A stretch of 64,000 nt of DNA from the NCBI GenBank assembly GCA_041946685.1, contig JBHGAV010000015.1, positions 8,850 through 72,849 of the forward strand, in the 5' to 3' direction. The first letter of the stretch is position 1, and each line of letters opens with the position of its first letter. This DNA comes from JBHGAV01 sp041946685. Its GTDB lineage: Bacteria; Acidobacteriota; Terriglobia; Bryobacterales; Bryobacteraceae. This document shows, one piece after another, positions 1-8,460 of this stretch. Under the pieces are notes generated by a model. The model had not been told where the DNA came from. It saw nothing but the letters and a program-made list of their open reading frames with translations, and did not search any database. Both the position numbers and the translations under genes were made by a program.

Positions 1-1845
1 TCCGAGCAACACCACGTCTCGCTTGCGGAAGACCGGAGCGTAGTAGCGGTTCCAGGTGTCCGCCGCAATCTGAAGGACCGCCGCCTTCAACTGGGCCGGA
101 GTCGCATCCGGGTGATCGTACATCCAGTGCCAGACTGCCATGTCTACCAGGGCCACGCCCGCAATCTCATAGGTGGCCCAGTAGTCGTTCAGCGTCTTCA
201 GCGCCTCGCCGCCGGGGTCTGCCGCCGCAAGTCCCAACAGCCCCAGGTCGTTGGCCTGGAAGACGAAGGCGACGGCCTCGGTGAACGCAGTGTTGGGGAC
301 GCCGGCGAGCGAGTAGTAGTCCACGTCCTTGAGCGAGAAGGTCTGCTCGACGTTGTGCCCCATCTCGTGCACGGCGATGTTGTAGCCCTTGTAGTCCATT
401 CCCTTTGCGCCGACGCGGGTGCGGAGGCGGGATGGCGCCTGGCGCATGAGGGTGCCGGCGGCGTGCCCCGAGCCCCGGGCCGGCTCGACTACGATGTTGG
501 CGGCGAGGTACCGGGCGCGTTCCGGGGTGAAGCCCAGCCACTGGAACATGCGGGGCATGTCCTGGTGGTAACTTTCTGCGGACGGGTATTTCTTGCGGGT
601 GATCTCGTCCAACTGCGCTTCGGTGTACTTGCCCCGCGGCCGGAAGCCGCTGTACCAGATGTCGAACGGCTCGAGGGGGCGGCCGAGGCGGCTCTCGATC
701 AAGGCGGCCACCTTGGGGGCGAGCGGCGACGTAAGCACCCGCTCGAACATCTCGCGCACGCGGCTCTCGGGCAATTCCCGGTCCTCGTCAAACCGGCGGG
801 CGATGTGCGTGGGCGCTGTGGGGGAGTAAGGATCGGCGCGTCTCAGGGCGCGGAAGACGTCCAGCAGCACGGCGTAGCGTGTGTCCGGCTCAGCCGCATT
901 GCCGGCCTGCGCTCCGGCCGCCGGCGAACGATCGCTGTCCTTGACGTCTGAGGCGCGAACGGTGTTCTTCGCCGGGTCCCAGTCCACCAGGGGGTTGTCG
1001 ATCACCGACTTGGGGATGGTCTGCCGTACGATATGCTCCATCACCTGGGAGATCATGCGCTGCCTGGGCAGGCCGTCCGTCTCCGCGTAGTCGGCCTTCA
1101 GTTGATCGCGGAGGTTCCAGTGCGAAAGCAGACGCATCCCGGCGGGAAACAAGCGACGGCCGCTGTCGTCGACCAGGTGGTGCATCCAGATGTTGTAGCT
1201 CGCGATGTATTGTTCCGAACGGGCGGTCGCCTCCGCGATCGCCAGGTTGACCTCCGAGGGAACGCGGCTGCGAAAGCGCTCGGCGAGGCGCGCCTCGGCC
1301 CACTGGCGGCGGCTCCAGTTCGCGCCCTGGCCGAGCTTTTCCTCCAGCGAGGGAAGGGGGAAGTTCAACAGGATGGTGAAGGCCAGCTTGTTCTTGAACA
1401 AGTCATCCGTCGTATGGGCCGCAGGATCATATCCTGCAAAGACCTCGTCATAGGGGAGAATGGGGCCCAGGTCGAGGTCGGTCTGGGTGCGGAACGCCAT
1501 CTGGATCTCATTCATGTGTCCGTCGAGCTGCTCGAACAGCCGCTCGCAACGCGAGAAGAGCGTGTCAATGGCCGCTTGGTCGCCCGCGAAGCTACGGTCG
1601 ACAAACTCTTCGAACACGGCGGCGTCCCCGTCCTCCTCCCGCCAGTAGCCGGCGACCTGCTTCAACCCGCGCTCCAGGCGGGCACGCTGCGCCTCGCCAT
1701 ACTTCGCCGTAAGCTGGGCGACCATCTTTGAAATGGAGCCGTCCATCCACGCGGGACGGCGGTTCTCCGTCCTCGGCTGGCTACGGCAACCCAACAGAAG
1801 AGCGGCGGACGCGACCGCGACCAGGAAGCGCGACGACACCGGCAT
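1..1845 (-). CDS. Lipoprotein zinc metallopeptidase, gluzincin type (3' end outside window)
   Basis: The gene is read from the ATG at 1845 and runs off the left edge, giving 615 codons without a stop. The N-terminus is a lipoprotein signal with lipobox LLLGC (Cys at residue 20), so the protein should be anchored in the envelope. A HEMGH zinc motif lies at residues 493-497, and a likely third ligand, Glu523 in AFTEA, follows 26 residues later, the gluzincin arrangement. The rest matches no family I can name; M2/M3 peptidases share the layout. A good Shine-Dalgarno, AAGGAGG, precedes the start by about 9 nt, which favours 1845 over the upstream out-of-frame ATG. Substrate is unknown. It stands alone, with 411 bp separating it from coaX. 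Confidence 0.8.
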   Translation of the reverse strand, partial: MPVSSRFLVAVASAALLLGCRSQPRTENRRPAWMDGSISKMVAQLTAKYGEAQRARLERGLKQVAGYWREEDGDAAVFEEFVDRSFAGDQAAIDTLFSRCERLFEQLDGHMNEIQMAFRTQTDLDLGPILPYDEVFAGYDPAAHTTDDLFKNKLAFTILLNFPLPSLEEKLGQGANWSRRQWAEARLAERFRSRVPSEVNLAIAEATARSEQYIASYNIWMHHLVDDSGRRLFPAGMRLLSHWNLRDQLKADYAETDGLPRQRMISQVMEHIVRQTIPKSVIDNPLVDWDPAKNTVRASDVKDSDRSPAAGAQAGNAAEPDTRYAVLLDVFRALRRADPYSPTAPTHIARRFDEDRELPESRVREMFERVLTSPLAPKVAALIESRLGRPLEPFDIWYSGFRPRGKYTEAQLDEITRKKYPSAESYHQDMPRMFQWLGFTPERARYLAANIVVEPARGSGHAAGTLMRQAPSRLRTRVGAKGMDYKGYNIAVHEMGHNVEQTFSLKDVDYYSLAGVPNTAFTEAVAFVFQANDLGLLGLAAADPGGEALKTLNDYWATYEIAGVALVDMAVWHWMYDHPDATPAQLKAAVLQIAADTWNRYYAPVFRKRDVVLLG

Positions 1846-2256
1846 GTGTTTTCATCCTCCTTGGAATAGTGTCCCCCCAACGAGGGGAGTTGTCACGCCG
1901 GCTGCCCGCAGGCTCTGCATATGAGGTTTCCGTACTAGCCCAAACTAGACCGAAGAGGGTATTGACTGGCGGCACAGGTGGAGTATCCTGAGCTTGGGAC
2001 CCTGAAGCGGTTGGGCCCCATGAGCGGCGCAAAAGCCCGCGCCGCTCGGAATGGAGGCTGCTATAGAGCCTTACAGCGGCGAGGGGCGGGCGCTTCCGCA
2101 CTTCGGCTGCCGGCAGTGAAAGGGTCGTGGACGGCCTGAAGATGAGCGCTTGAAATGCGCGGCGCGTGTTGCGCACAGTGAAGGCGTTGGCACGATTCTT
2201 GAGGACCGACAGAGCGCGAAGCCCCGCCCCTGGTAAAGATAGCTCCCGAAGGCGTC
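1846..2256. other. 411-bp intergenic region with possible promoter and structured RNA
   Basis: No convincing protein gene is visible. A plus-strand promoter-like pair lies at 1962-1989. It is followed by a perfect 9-bp hairpin (GAGCGGCGC at 2022-2030 pairing with GCGCCGCTC at 2039-2047, 8-nt loop) and further GC-rich inverted segments up to about 2240. No T-run follows the hairpin, so it is not a standard terminator. A small noncoding RNA transcribed rightward is possible, but I could not match it to 6S, SRP, RNase P or tmRNA with confidence. Confidence 0.4.
1962..1989 (+). promoter_or_regulatory. Putative sigma70-type promoter, no gene downstream
   Basis: TTGACT (1962-1967) and TATCCT (1984-1989) are separated by 16 bp. 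The first transcribed base would be near 1996. No plus-strand gene follows before coaX, which is on the other strand. This is the main reason to suspect a noncoding RNA, but a chance match cannot be excluded. Confidence 0.35.
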
Positions 2257-3036
2257 TCAACGTGAGCAGCAAGGGTGGCCTCGCGCCCAGATCATGCGCA
2301 GGCCTTCGAGAGTCAAATTCTCATCCACATCCTTCAGATAGCGCGAGCCGCGGGTGATCATGCCGGCTTGCCCCCCTGTCGCGACGATTCTTGTGCCGGG
2401 TCCGAGCTGCGCAATCATGCGCTCCAGGATGCCGTCGATCATCCCAATCGCGCCGTAGTACAGGCCGGACTGGATGCTGCCGACGGTGTTGGTGCCGATT
2501 AGTCTCGCCGGCTCGCGGAAGTCCACCAGGGGAAGACGCGCAGTCTTGGCGAACAGCGCCTCGACGGCGATCCCAATTCCCGCAGCGATCAAGCCGCCCA
2601 GGTAGCGCCCGGAGGAAGAAACGGCGTCGAAGGTGATCGCCGTCCCCAGGTCCACCACCACGCAGGGGCCTCCGTACTTGGCGAATGCCGCCACGCTGTT
2701 CACGATGCGGTCGGCACCGACCTCGGCTGGGTTGTCGTAGGAGATCTCCAAGCCGGTATCGGTGGAGTGCGTCACGAACACCGCCGTCTGGTCGAAGTAT
2801 TTTTCTGACATCAGTGCCAGGGCGGAGTCCAGCGGCGGAACGACGCTGGAGACGATCACCCCGTCCACTTTCGCCAGATTCAGGCCGGAGAGCGAGAAGA
2901 CGTTGCGCAGGAGCACGCCGAATTCGTCCGCCGTCTGGTCGAGCACCGTGCGCAGGCGCCACCGTCCGATGAGGCTCGCGTCCTCGAACGCGCCGATGGT
3001 GATGTTGGTATTCCCGGCGTCAAGAGCCAGCAGCAT
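2257..3036 (-). CDS. coaX: Type III pantothenate kinase
   Basis: Phosphorylates pantothenate in the first step of coenzyme A synthesis. The 259-residue length is normal for CoaX. The N-terminal LDAGNTNI phosphate-binding loop, the DRIVN segment, VVVDLGTAITFD and the C-terminal TGGQAG motif of the acetate and sugar kinase fold are all present. It is the last gene of a minus-strand run valS-nadC-birA-coaX, and its start overlaps the end of birA by 17 nt, which suggests coupled translation. No terminator was seen after it. Confidence 0.95.
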   Translation of the reverse strand: MLLALDAGNTNITIGAFEDASLIGRWRLRTVLDQTADEFGVLLRNVFSLSGLNLAKVDGVIVSSVVPPLDSALALMSEKYFDQTAVFVTHSTDTGLEISYDNPAEVGADRIVNSVAAFAKYGGPCVVVDLGTAITFDAVSSSGRYLGGLIAAGIGIAVEALFAKTARLPLVDFREPARLIGTNTVGSIQSGLYYGAIGMIDGILERMIAQLGPGTRIVATGGQAGMITRGSRYLKDVDENLTLEGLRMIWARGHPCCSR

Positions 3037-3655
3037 GGACGACTCCTTTCCTGGCCGCTTCGGAATACAGGCGAATAACCCGTTCGCTGCCCTCCTCCTG
3101 GAGCAGCGCCGCGAACTTGTCGACCGACAGCAGGAGCCGAACCAGAAGGTCCTCCCGCGAGTGTGGGCGGCCCGACACCAGGCGAAGCGAGGCGGCAGTC
3201 TCCGCCAACTCGCCGGGGAATCCCTCTTGGTTCACGTTTATCCCGACTCCGGCGATGACGGCGGCCGGGGTCCCCTGTGCGAGGATGCCCGCACACTTCT
3301 TCCCGTTCGCCAGGAGGTCGTTCGGCCACTTCAGATCACACAAGATGCCGCTGGAGTTGAGGATCGCCTCACGGGTCGCGAGCCCGAGCGCCAGGGTGAG
3401 AGAGGTGAGGGAGTCCGCCGGCAGCTCCGGGCGGAGGACGACGGAGACGTACAGCCCCGCGTCTTTCTCGGAATACCAGCTTCGCCCATGCCGGCCCTGG
3501 CCGGCGGTCTGCTCGTCGGCTCCCACCACGGTCCCGTGCGGACAGCCGGCCGCCGCCAGCCGCGCCGCCTCGGTCATCGTCGAGCCGACGGTATCCAGCC
3601 AGACCACCTCGCGATGGGGCAGGCGCGCGCGGACGGAACCGGCATCCAAAGGCAT
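3020..3655 (-). CDS. birA: Biotin-[acetyl-CoA carboxylase] ligase, minimal form
   Basis: Attaches biotin to the AccB carrier protein. At 211 residues it has only the catalytic domain: GQGRHGRSW (biotinyl-AMP loop), KWPND and GVGINVN are all visible. There is no N-terminal helix-turn-helix, so it should not be a repressor (class I type), and the usual SH3-like C-terminal domain is also missing; the protein ends shortly after the catalytic fold, where coaX begins. Some bacteria fuse BirA to CoaX, and this 17-nt overlap of the two genes resembles a step towards that. Its substrate AccB is encoded at about 44.6 kb. Confidence 0.92.
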   Translation of the reverse strand: MPLDAGSVRARLPHREVVWLDTVGSTMTEAARLAAAGCPHGTVVGADEQTAGQGRHGRSWYSEKDAGLYVSVVLRPELPADSLTSLTLALGLATREAILNSSGILCDLKWPNDLLANGKKCAGILAQGTPAAVIAGVGINVNQEGFPGELAETAASLRLVSGRPHSREDLLVRLLLSVDKFAALLQEEGSERVIRLYSEAARKGVVHAAGS

Positions 3656-3657
3656 TG

Positions 3658-4497
3658 TCAGATCATTTGCAGGCGGAAATTGATGTCAACGGCGCTGGCC
3701 GAGTGCGTGATCGCGCCGCAGGACACAAAGTCCGCGCCGGTCGCGGCATAGGCGCGGATGTTCTCGAGGTTGATGCCGCCCGACAACTCCACCTGGGCGC
3801 GCTGGCCAATGAAACGTATGTGTTCGGCTGCTTCCTCGGGGGAGAAGTTGTCCAGTAAGACCCATTTGGCGCCGCAGTCCAGAGCTTCCTCGAGCTCGGC
3901 ATGGCTGTGCACCTCGATCTCCACCAGCAATCCGGTGCGGAAAGCCCTCTCCAGGGCCGCACGCACCCCGCCCGCCGCGGCGACGTGATTGTTCTTGATC
4001 AGGACCGCGTCGTAGAGACCCATGCGGTGGTTGGTAATGCCGCCGGCCGCTGCGGCCATCTTCTCCAGCCGCCGCAGGCCGGGAGTGGTCTTGCGCGTGT
4101 CGAGAACCTTGCACCGGGTTCCGTTCACGGCGTCGGCGTAACGCCGGGCCACAGTGGCGACACCGCTCAGCCGCTGCAAGAAGTTCAACGCGACGCGTTC
4201 GCACTCCAGCAGCGTTCTGGCTCCCCCCCGCACCCAGGCGATGGGCTCGCCGGCGGCGATCCGCACCCCGCTGGTGGCGGCCATGCGCACCTCATCCACG
4301 CCGCCGCGCATCTGGTAGATGACGGGCAACAACTCCACGCCGGCTACGACGAGCGCCTCCCGGGCCTGAAAACAGCCCTCCGCCTTGCGGTCTGGCGGGA
4401 CGCAGGATTCAGACGTGATATCGCCCGGTCCTATATCCTCTTCCAGCGCGCGCCACACGGCTTCATGGATGTCGGGATGGGTTACGTCGAATGTCAT
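3658..4497 (-). CDS. nadC: Nicotinate-nucleotide pyrophosphorylase (carboxylating)
   Basis: Converts quinolinate and PRPP to nicotinate mononucleotide in de novo NAD synthesis. The 279-residue length is typical. Motifs seen are the DTRKTTPG segment and NHRMGLYDAVLIKNNH, which hold the PRPP- and quinolinate-binding basic residues, and the C-terminal VELSGGI barrel strand. Its start overlaps the valS stop by 4 nt and birA follows after 2 nt, so it lies inside one transcript. nadA and nadB are not in the window. Confidence 0.95.
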   Translation of the reverse strand: MTFDVTHPDIHEAVWRALEEDIGPGDITSESCVPPDRKAEGCFQAREALVVAGVELLPVIYQMRGGVDEVRMAATSGVRIAAGEPIAWVRGGARTLLECERVALNFLQRLSGVATVARRYADAVNGTRCKVLDTRKTTPGLRRLEKMAAAAGGITNHRMGLYDAVLIKNNHVAAAGGVRAALERAFRTGLLVEIEVHSHAELEEALDCGAKWVLLDNFSPEEAAEHIRFIGQRAQVELSGGINLENIRAYAATGADFVSCGAITHSASAVDINFRLQMI

Positions 4498-7133
4498 GCC
4501 TCAGGCAACGCCTCCAGGGCCGCGCGGCTCTTGCTCAATTGAGCTTCGTAGTCGGCGAGTTTTGAGCGGATCGAATCCACCACGCGGGCAGGAGCGCGGC
4601 TCAGGAACTCCTGGTCCTCCAATTGCCTCCGGGAGTTCCCAATGACCTTGCCGAGCTGCTCGATCTCCTTGGCCAGGCGCCTTCGCTGGGACTCCACCTG
4701 CGCCAGCGGCAGGCGCAGCACCAGGTCAAACTCCGGAGTGGAGCGGACCGCGCCACCCGCAGGCCCGACCGTGCCGGACGAGAGCTCCAGCGTCACGTTC
4801 GCCAGCTTCTGGATCACATCCTGCTGGCTCCGGGCAAGCTCTGCCGCAGCGCCCCGCGCGTACAGCACGGCGCTGAGCGACTGCTTGGGGTCGGCCTTCA
4901 GATCGGCCCGGAGGTTGCGCGCGGCGGTGACGATCTCCTGCATCAATTCCATTTCCCGCTCAGCGGGTACGGCTGCGAAGGCCGGATCGGGTTCCGGGTA
5001 ACGAGCCAAAGCTAAGAAGGCCGGACGATCCCCGTCCGCTGACAGCCTCTGCCATAGCTCCTCGGTGAGGAACGGCATAAGAGGGTGGAGCAGCCGCAGG
5101 GATCGCTCGAAAACGTAGAGCACGTTGCGCCAGTCGGTGGTGAGCCCCGATTTCTCGGTGAAGCGCAGCTTCTTGATCTCCACGTACCAGTCGCAGAATT
5201 CGTGCCACAGGAACTGCCAGAGGACCTGGGCGGCTTCGTGATAGCGGTACCTCTCGATGGCGCGGCCCGCGGCTTCCGCGCAAGCGTTCAGGCGGCTCAG
5301 AATCCAACGGTCTTCCAGGCTCTCGGGCAGGGGCGAAGCCGGAACGCGAGGCTCGACGCCCGAGCGCTCCATGTTCAGGAAGAGAAAACGCGCGGCGTTC
5401 CAGATCTTGTTGGCGAAGGCGCGGGCGCTCGCCATGCGCTCCTCGGTGAGCACGATGTCGGTGCCCGGCGCGGCCCCCAGCAGCAGCGACATCCGGACGG
5501 CGTCCGTGCCGAACTTCTCCGTTACGACGAGGGGATCGATCACGTTGCCGCGCGTCTTAGCCATCTTCTGGCCCTCGGCGTCACGAACCAGAGCGTGAAT
5601 GTAGACCTCGCGGAACGGGACGTCACCCATGAACTCCACGCCCATCATGACCATCCGCGCGACCCAGAAGAACAAGATGTCGAAGCCGGTGATCAGCAGC
5701 GAAGTCGGGTAGTAGGTCTTCAGGTCACTGGTCTGGTCCGGCCAGCCCAAGGTAGAGAAAGGCCATAACGCGGAACTGAACCAGGTGTCGAGCACGTCTG
5801 GGTCCTGCAGGATGGCAGACGAGCCGCAGGAGCCGCAGGCGGCGGGCTCCTCGCGCGACACGGTGAGGCCCGCGCAGTCGGCGCAATGCCAGGCCGGGAT
5901 GCGGTGTCCCCACCAGAGCTGCCGGGAGATGCACCAATCGCGGATGTTGTTCATCCACTCGAAGTAGGTCTTGGTGTAGTTCTCCGGCGTGATCCGTATG
6001 CGGCCGTCTTCCACAGCGCGAATGGCGGGCTCGGCCAGTGGTTTGGTCCTTACGAACCACTGCGTCGAGACCAGCGGCTCCACGACGGTCTTGCAGCGCT
6101 GGCACTTCCCGATGGCGAGCGGATAGGGCTCGATCTTCTGAAGCAGTCCCAGATCTTCCAGGTCTGCGACCACCTTCCGGCGAGCCTCAAGCCGGTCCAG
6201 GCCCGCATAGGGGCCGGCTTCCGAGGTCATTCGGCCGTCGTCGCCGATAACCTTGATCTTCTCCAGATTGTGGCGCTTGCCCGCCTCGAAGTCGTTGGGA
6301 TCGTGCGCCGGGGTGACCTTGACGGCGCCGGTGCCGAACTCGGGATCGGCGAGCTCGTCCAGGATCAGTGGGATGCTGCGGTTCATCAGCGGGAGGGTGA
6401 CTCGGCTCCCGTGAAGATCCCGGTAGCGCTCGTCTCGGGGATTCACGGCCACCGCCGTGTCACCCAGCATGGTTTCCGGACGCGTGGTCGCGACCACCAG
6501 GTGACGGCCGGCGTCCTGCACCGGGTAGCGGATGTGCCAGAGGTTTCCCTGTGTCTCCTCGCGGACCACCTCCAAGTCGGAGAGTGCGGTGTGACAGCGC
6601 GGGCACCAGTTCACCATGTACTCGCCGCGGTAAATGAGACCCTTCTCGTAGAGGCGGACGAAGACCTCGCGCACGGCGCGCGAAAGGCCGGGGTCCATGG
6701 TGAAGCGCTCGCGGCTCCAGTCGCAGCTCGCCCCAAGCTGCCGCATCTGGCGCTTGATGGTGCCGCCGTATTCTTCCTTCCATTCCCAAACGCGCTTGAC
6801 GAAGGCTTCGCGCCCCATCTCGCGCCGCCTGAGCCCCTCGGCGGCGAGCTTGCGCTCCACGACCATCTGGGTGGCGATGCCCGCGTGGTCGGTGCCGGGC
6901 AGCCACAGGGTCCTGTCGCCGCGCATCCTGTGCCAGCGGACGGTGACGTCGATCTCGGTGTGTTCGAGCATATGGCCCATGTGCAGCGAGCCGGTGACGT
7001 TGGGCGGCGGGATGACCAGGCAGAAGACGGGTCCTTCGTGCGACTCGTCGGGACGAAACACGCCTGATTCGATCCAGCGCTCAGCCCACTGCGGCTCAAA
7101 GCGTTGGGGCTCGTACACCTTGTCGATTTCCAT
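4494..7133 (-). CDS. valS: Valyl-tRNA synthetase
   Basis: Charges tRNA-Val. About 879 residues, the normal bacterial size. The HIGH-type motif (LHMGH inside PPPNVTGSLHMGH), the KMSKS-type motif (KMAKT), several CxxC pairs in the editing and zinc regions, and a C-terminal coiled-coil arm are present. I chose the ATG at 7133 (MEIDKVYEPQ) because ValS proteins normally begin this way and because a -10-like TATATT lies 11 nt upstream; an in-frame ATG at 7154 lies upstream of that -10. First gene of the valS-nadC-birA-coaX operon. Confidence 0.96.
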   Translation of the reverse strand: MEIDKVYEPQRFEPQWAERWIESGVFRPDESHEGPVFCLVIPPPNVTGSLHMGHMLEHTEIDVTVRWHRMRGDRTLWLPGTDHAGIATQMVVERKLAAEGLRRREMGREAFVKRVWEWKEEYGGTIKRQMRQLGASCDWSRERFTMDPGLSRAVREVFVRLYEKGLIYRGEYMVNWCPRCHTALSDLEVVREETQGNLWHIRYPVQDAGRHLVVATTRPETMLGDTAVAVNPRDERYRDLHGSRVTLPLMNRSIPLILDELADPEFGTGAVKVTPAHDPNDFEAGKRHNLEKIKVIGDDGRMTSEAGPYAGLDRLEARRKVVADLEDLGLLQKIEPYPLAIGKCQRCKTVVEPLVSTQWFVRTKPLAEPAIRAVEDGRIRITPENYTKTYFEWMNNIRDWCISRQLWWGHRIPAWHCADCAGLTVSREEPAACGSCGSSAILQDPDVLDTWFSSALWPFSTLGWPDQTSDLKTYYPTSLLITGFDILFFWVARMVMMGVEFMGDVPFREVYIHALVRDAEGQKMAKTRGNVIDPLVVTEKFGTDAVRMSLLLGAAPGTDIVLTEERMASARAFANKIWNAARFLFLNMERSGVEPRVPASPLPESLEDRWILSRLNACAEAAGRAIERYRYHEAAQVLWQFLWHEFCDWYVEIKKLRFTEKSGLTTDWRNVLYVFERSLRLLHPLMPFLTEELWQRLSADGDRPAFLALARYPEPDPAFAAVPAEREMELMQEIVTAARNLRADLKADPKQSLSAVLYARGAAAELARSQQDVIQKLANVTLELSSGTVGPAGGAVRSTPEFDLVLRLPLAQVESQRRRLAKEIEQLGKVIGNSRRQLEDQEFLSRAPARVVDSIRSKLADYEAQLSKSRAALEALPEA

Positions 7134-7192
7134 TGGAAATTCCCAATATATCATGCGGTCTCAAATGGAGCCTTCCGTTACAATGGATATCT
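7134..7192. promoter_or_regulatory. Divergent promoter region between valS and the aminotransferase gene
   Basis: This 59-bp gap carries a minus-strand TATATT (7150-7145), 11 nt before the valS ATG, and a plus-strand TACAAT (7179-7184), 8 nt before the aminotransferase ATG at 7193. Neither gene has a recognisable Shine-Dalgarno. Both mRNAs would therefore have zero to five leader bases. No clear -35 is seen for either. Confidence 0.45.
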
Positions 7193-8374
7193 ATGACAGA
7201 CGACTTCTATCGCATTCGCAAGCTGCCTCCCTACGTGTTCGCCGTGGTGAACGAGATGAAGGCACGCCTGCGGGCCGCACAGATGGATGTCGTCGACCTG
7301 GGGATGGGCAACCCCGACGGCCCGACGCCTTCCATCGTGGTCGAGAAGCTGGCCGAAGCGGCCGCGAACCCGCGGAATCACCGGTACTCGATGTCGCGCG
7401 GAATCCCGAACCTGCGGCTGGAGATCGTGAAGCGCTACAAGGAGCGCTACGGTGTGGATCTGGACCCGGAAACCGAGGCCATTTCCACCATCGGCGCCAA
7501 GGACGCGCTCGCGCACCTGCTGTTCGCGGTGATCGGGCCGGGAGACGACGTTGCAGGCCCGAACCCCTGCTACCCGATTCACCAGTACGGCGTCATCATG
7601 GCGGAGGGCAACGCCATCACGCTCCCGATGCCGGATGCGGCTACGTTCCTGGAGCGGCTGAAGGACCACTACCGCTCCGTGGCGAAGAAACCGAAGATGA
7701 TCCTGATCTCCTTTCCGCAGAACCCCACCACCGAGTGTGTGGACCTGGAGTTCTTCCGCGAGATCATCCGCCTGGCCGCCGAGCACGGCACCATGGTGGT
7801 GCACGACTTCGCCTACGCCGATCTTGGCTTCGACGGATACGTGCCGCCCAGCATTCTCCAGGTGGACGGCGCCAAGGAAGTGGCGGTCGAGATCTACTCG
7901 ATGTCGAAGAGCTTCAACATGGCCGGCTGGCGGGTGGGCTTTTGCCTGGGCAACCGCACGATGATCGCGGCCCTGGCGCGCATCAAGAGCTACCTGGATT
8001 ACGGGATCTTTCAGCCGATCCAGATTGCCTCGATCATCGCCCTGCGCGAATGCGGCGAGGATACCAAGAAGATCCGCGCCGTCTATCAGGACCGGCGCGA
8101 CGTGCTCATCGAGGGGCTAAGCCGCGCTGGGTGGGAGGTCAAGCCTCCGCGCGGCACCATGTTCGTCTGGGCGCCGCTGCCGGAGCCTTACCGTGCGGCC
8201 GGCTCGCTTGAGTTCTCAAAGCTGCTCCTGGAGAAGGCCCTGGTGGCCGTCTCACCGGGCATCGGCTTCGGCCCGATGGGCGAAGGCTTCGTGCGCTTCG
8301 CCCTGGTCGAGAACGAGCACCGCACAAAGCAGGCGACAGCGTCTATCCGCAGATTCCTCAAGGGGAAGAGCTAG
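7193..8374 (+). CDS. AlaC-like class I/II PLP aminotransferase
   Basis: 393-residue fold-type I aminotransferase. The PLP lysine lies in SMSKSFNMAGWRVGF, and the NPTTE and HDFAYADLGF segments of the cofactor pocket are present. The sequence is closest to the alanine transaminase AlaC group and related LL-diaminopimelate-type enzymes, which move amino groups between glutamate and pyruvate; exact substrate is inferred. The ATG at 7193 was chosen over the upstream in-frame TTG (7133) because MTDDFYRIRKLPPYVF is a typical start and a TACAAT -10 sits 8 nt before it. Confidence 0.88.
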   Translation: MTDDFYRIRKLPPYVFAVVNEMKARLRAAQMDVVDLGMGNPDGPTPSIVVEKLAEAAANPRNHRYSMSRGIPNLRLEIVKRYKERYGVDLDPETEAISTIGAKDALAHLLFAVIGPGDDVAGPNPCYPIHQYGVIMAEGNAITLPMPDAATFLERLKDHYRSVAKKPKMILISFPQNPTTECVDLEFFREIIRLAAEHGTMVVHDFAYADLGFDGYVPPSILQVDGAKEVAVEIYSMSKSFNMAGWRVGFCLGNRTMIAALARIKSYLDYGIFQPIQIASIIALRECGEDTKKIRAVYQDRRDVLIEGLSRAGWEVKPPRGTMFVWAPLPEPYRAAGSLEFSKLLLEKALVAVSPGIGFGPMGEGFVRFALVENEHRTKQATASIRRFLKGKS

Positions 8375-8460
8375 GAGCAGCCCGGCAGTCTGCTCGCCTT
8401 GACTACCTGCGCGGGGGCGTGATAGGGTTTCGACGAAGACATCGGATGGAGGTGTCTGCA

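Noticed and set aside
1990..2250. 6S RNA identity for the noncoding region
   Set aside because: A short segment looks similar, but the long closing stem and central bubble could not be drawn, so only an unnamed RNA candidate is reported.
1781..2272. 163-codon open frame on the minus strand between coaX and the metallopeptidase gene
   Set aside because: Arg/Leu/Ser-rich composition typical of GC-rich noncoding frames; it overlaps the lipoprotein gene's start region and the possible promoter, and has no Shine-Dalgarno or family features.
5886..7067. 393-codon plus-strand frame opposite valS
   Set aside because: ValS motifs on the other strand are unambiguous; this frame is a shadow.
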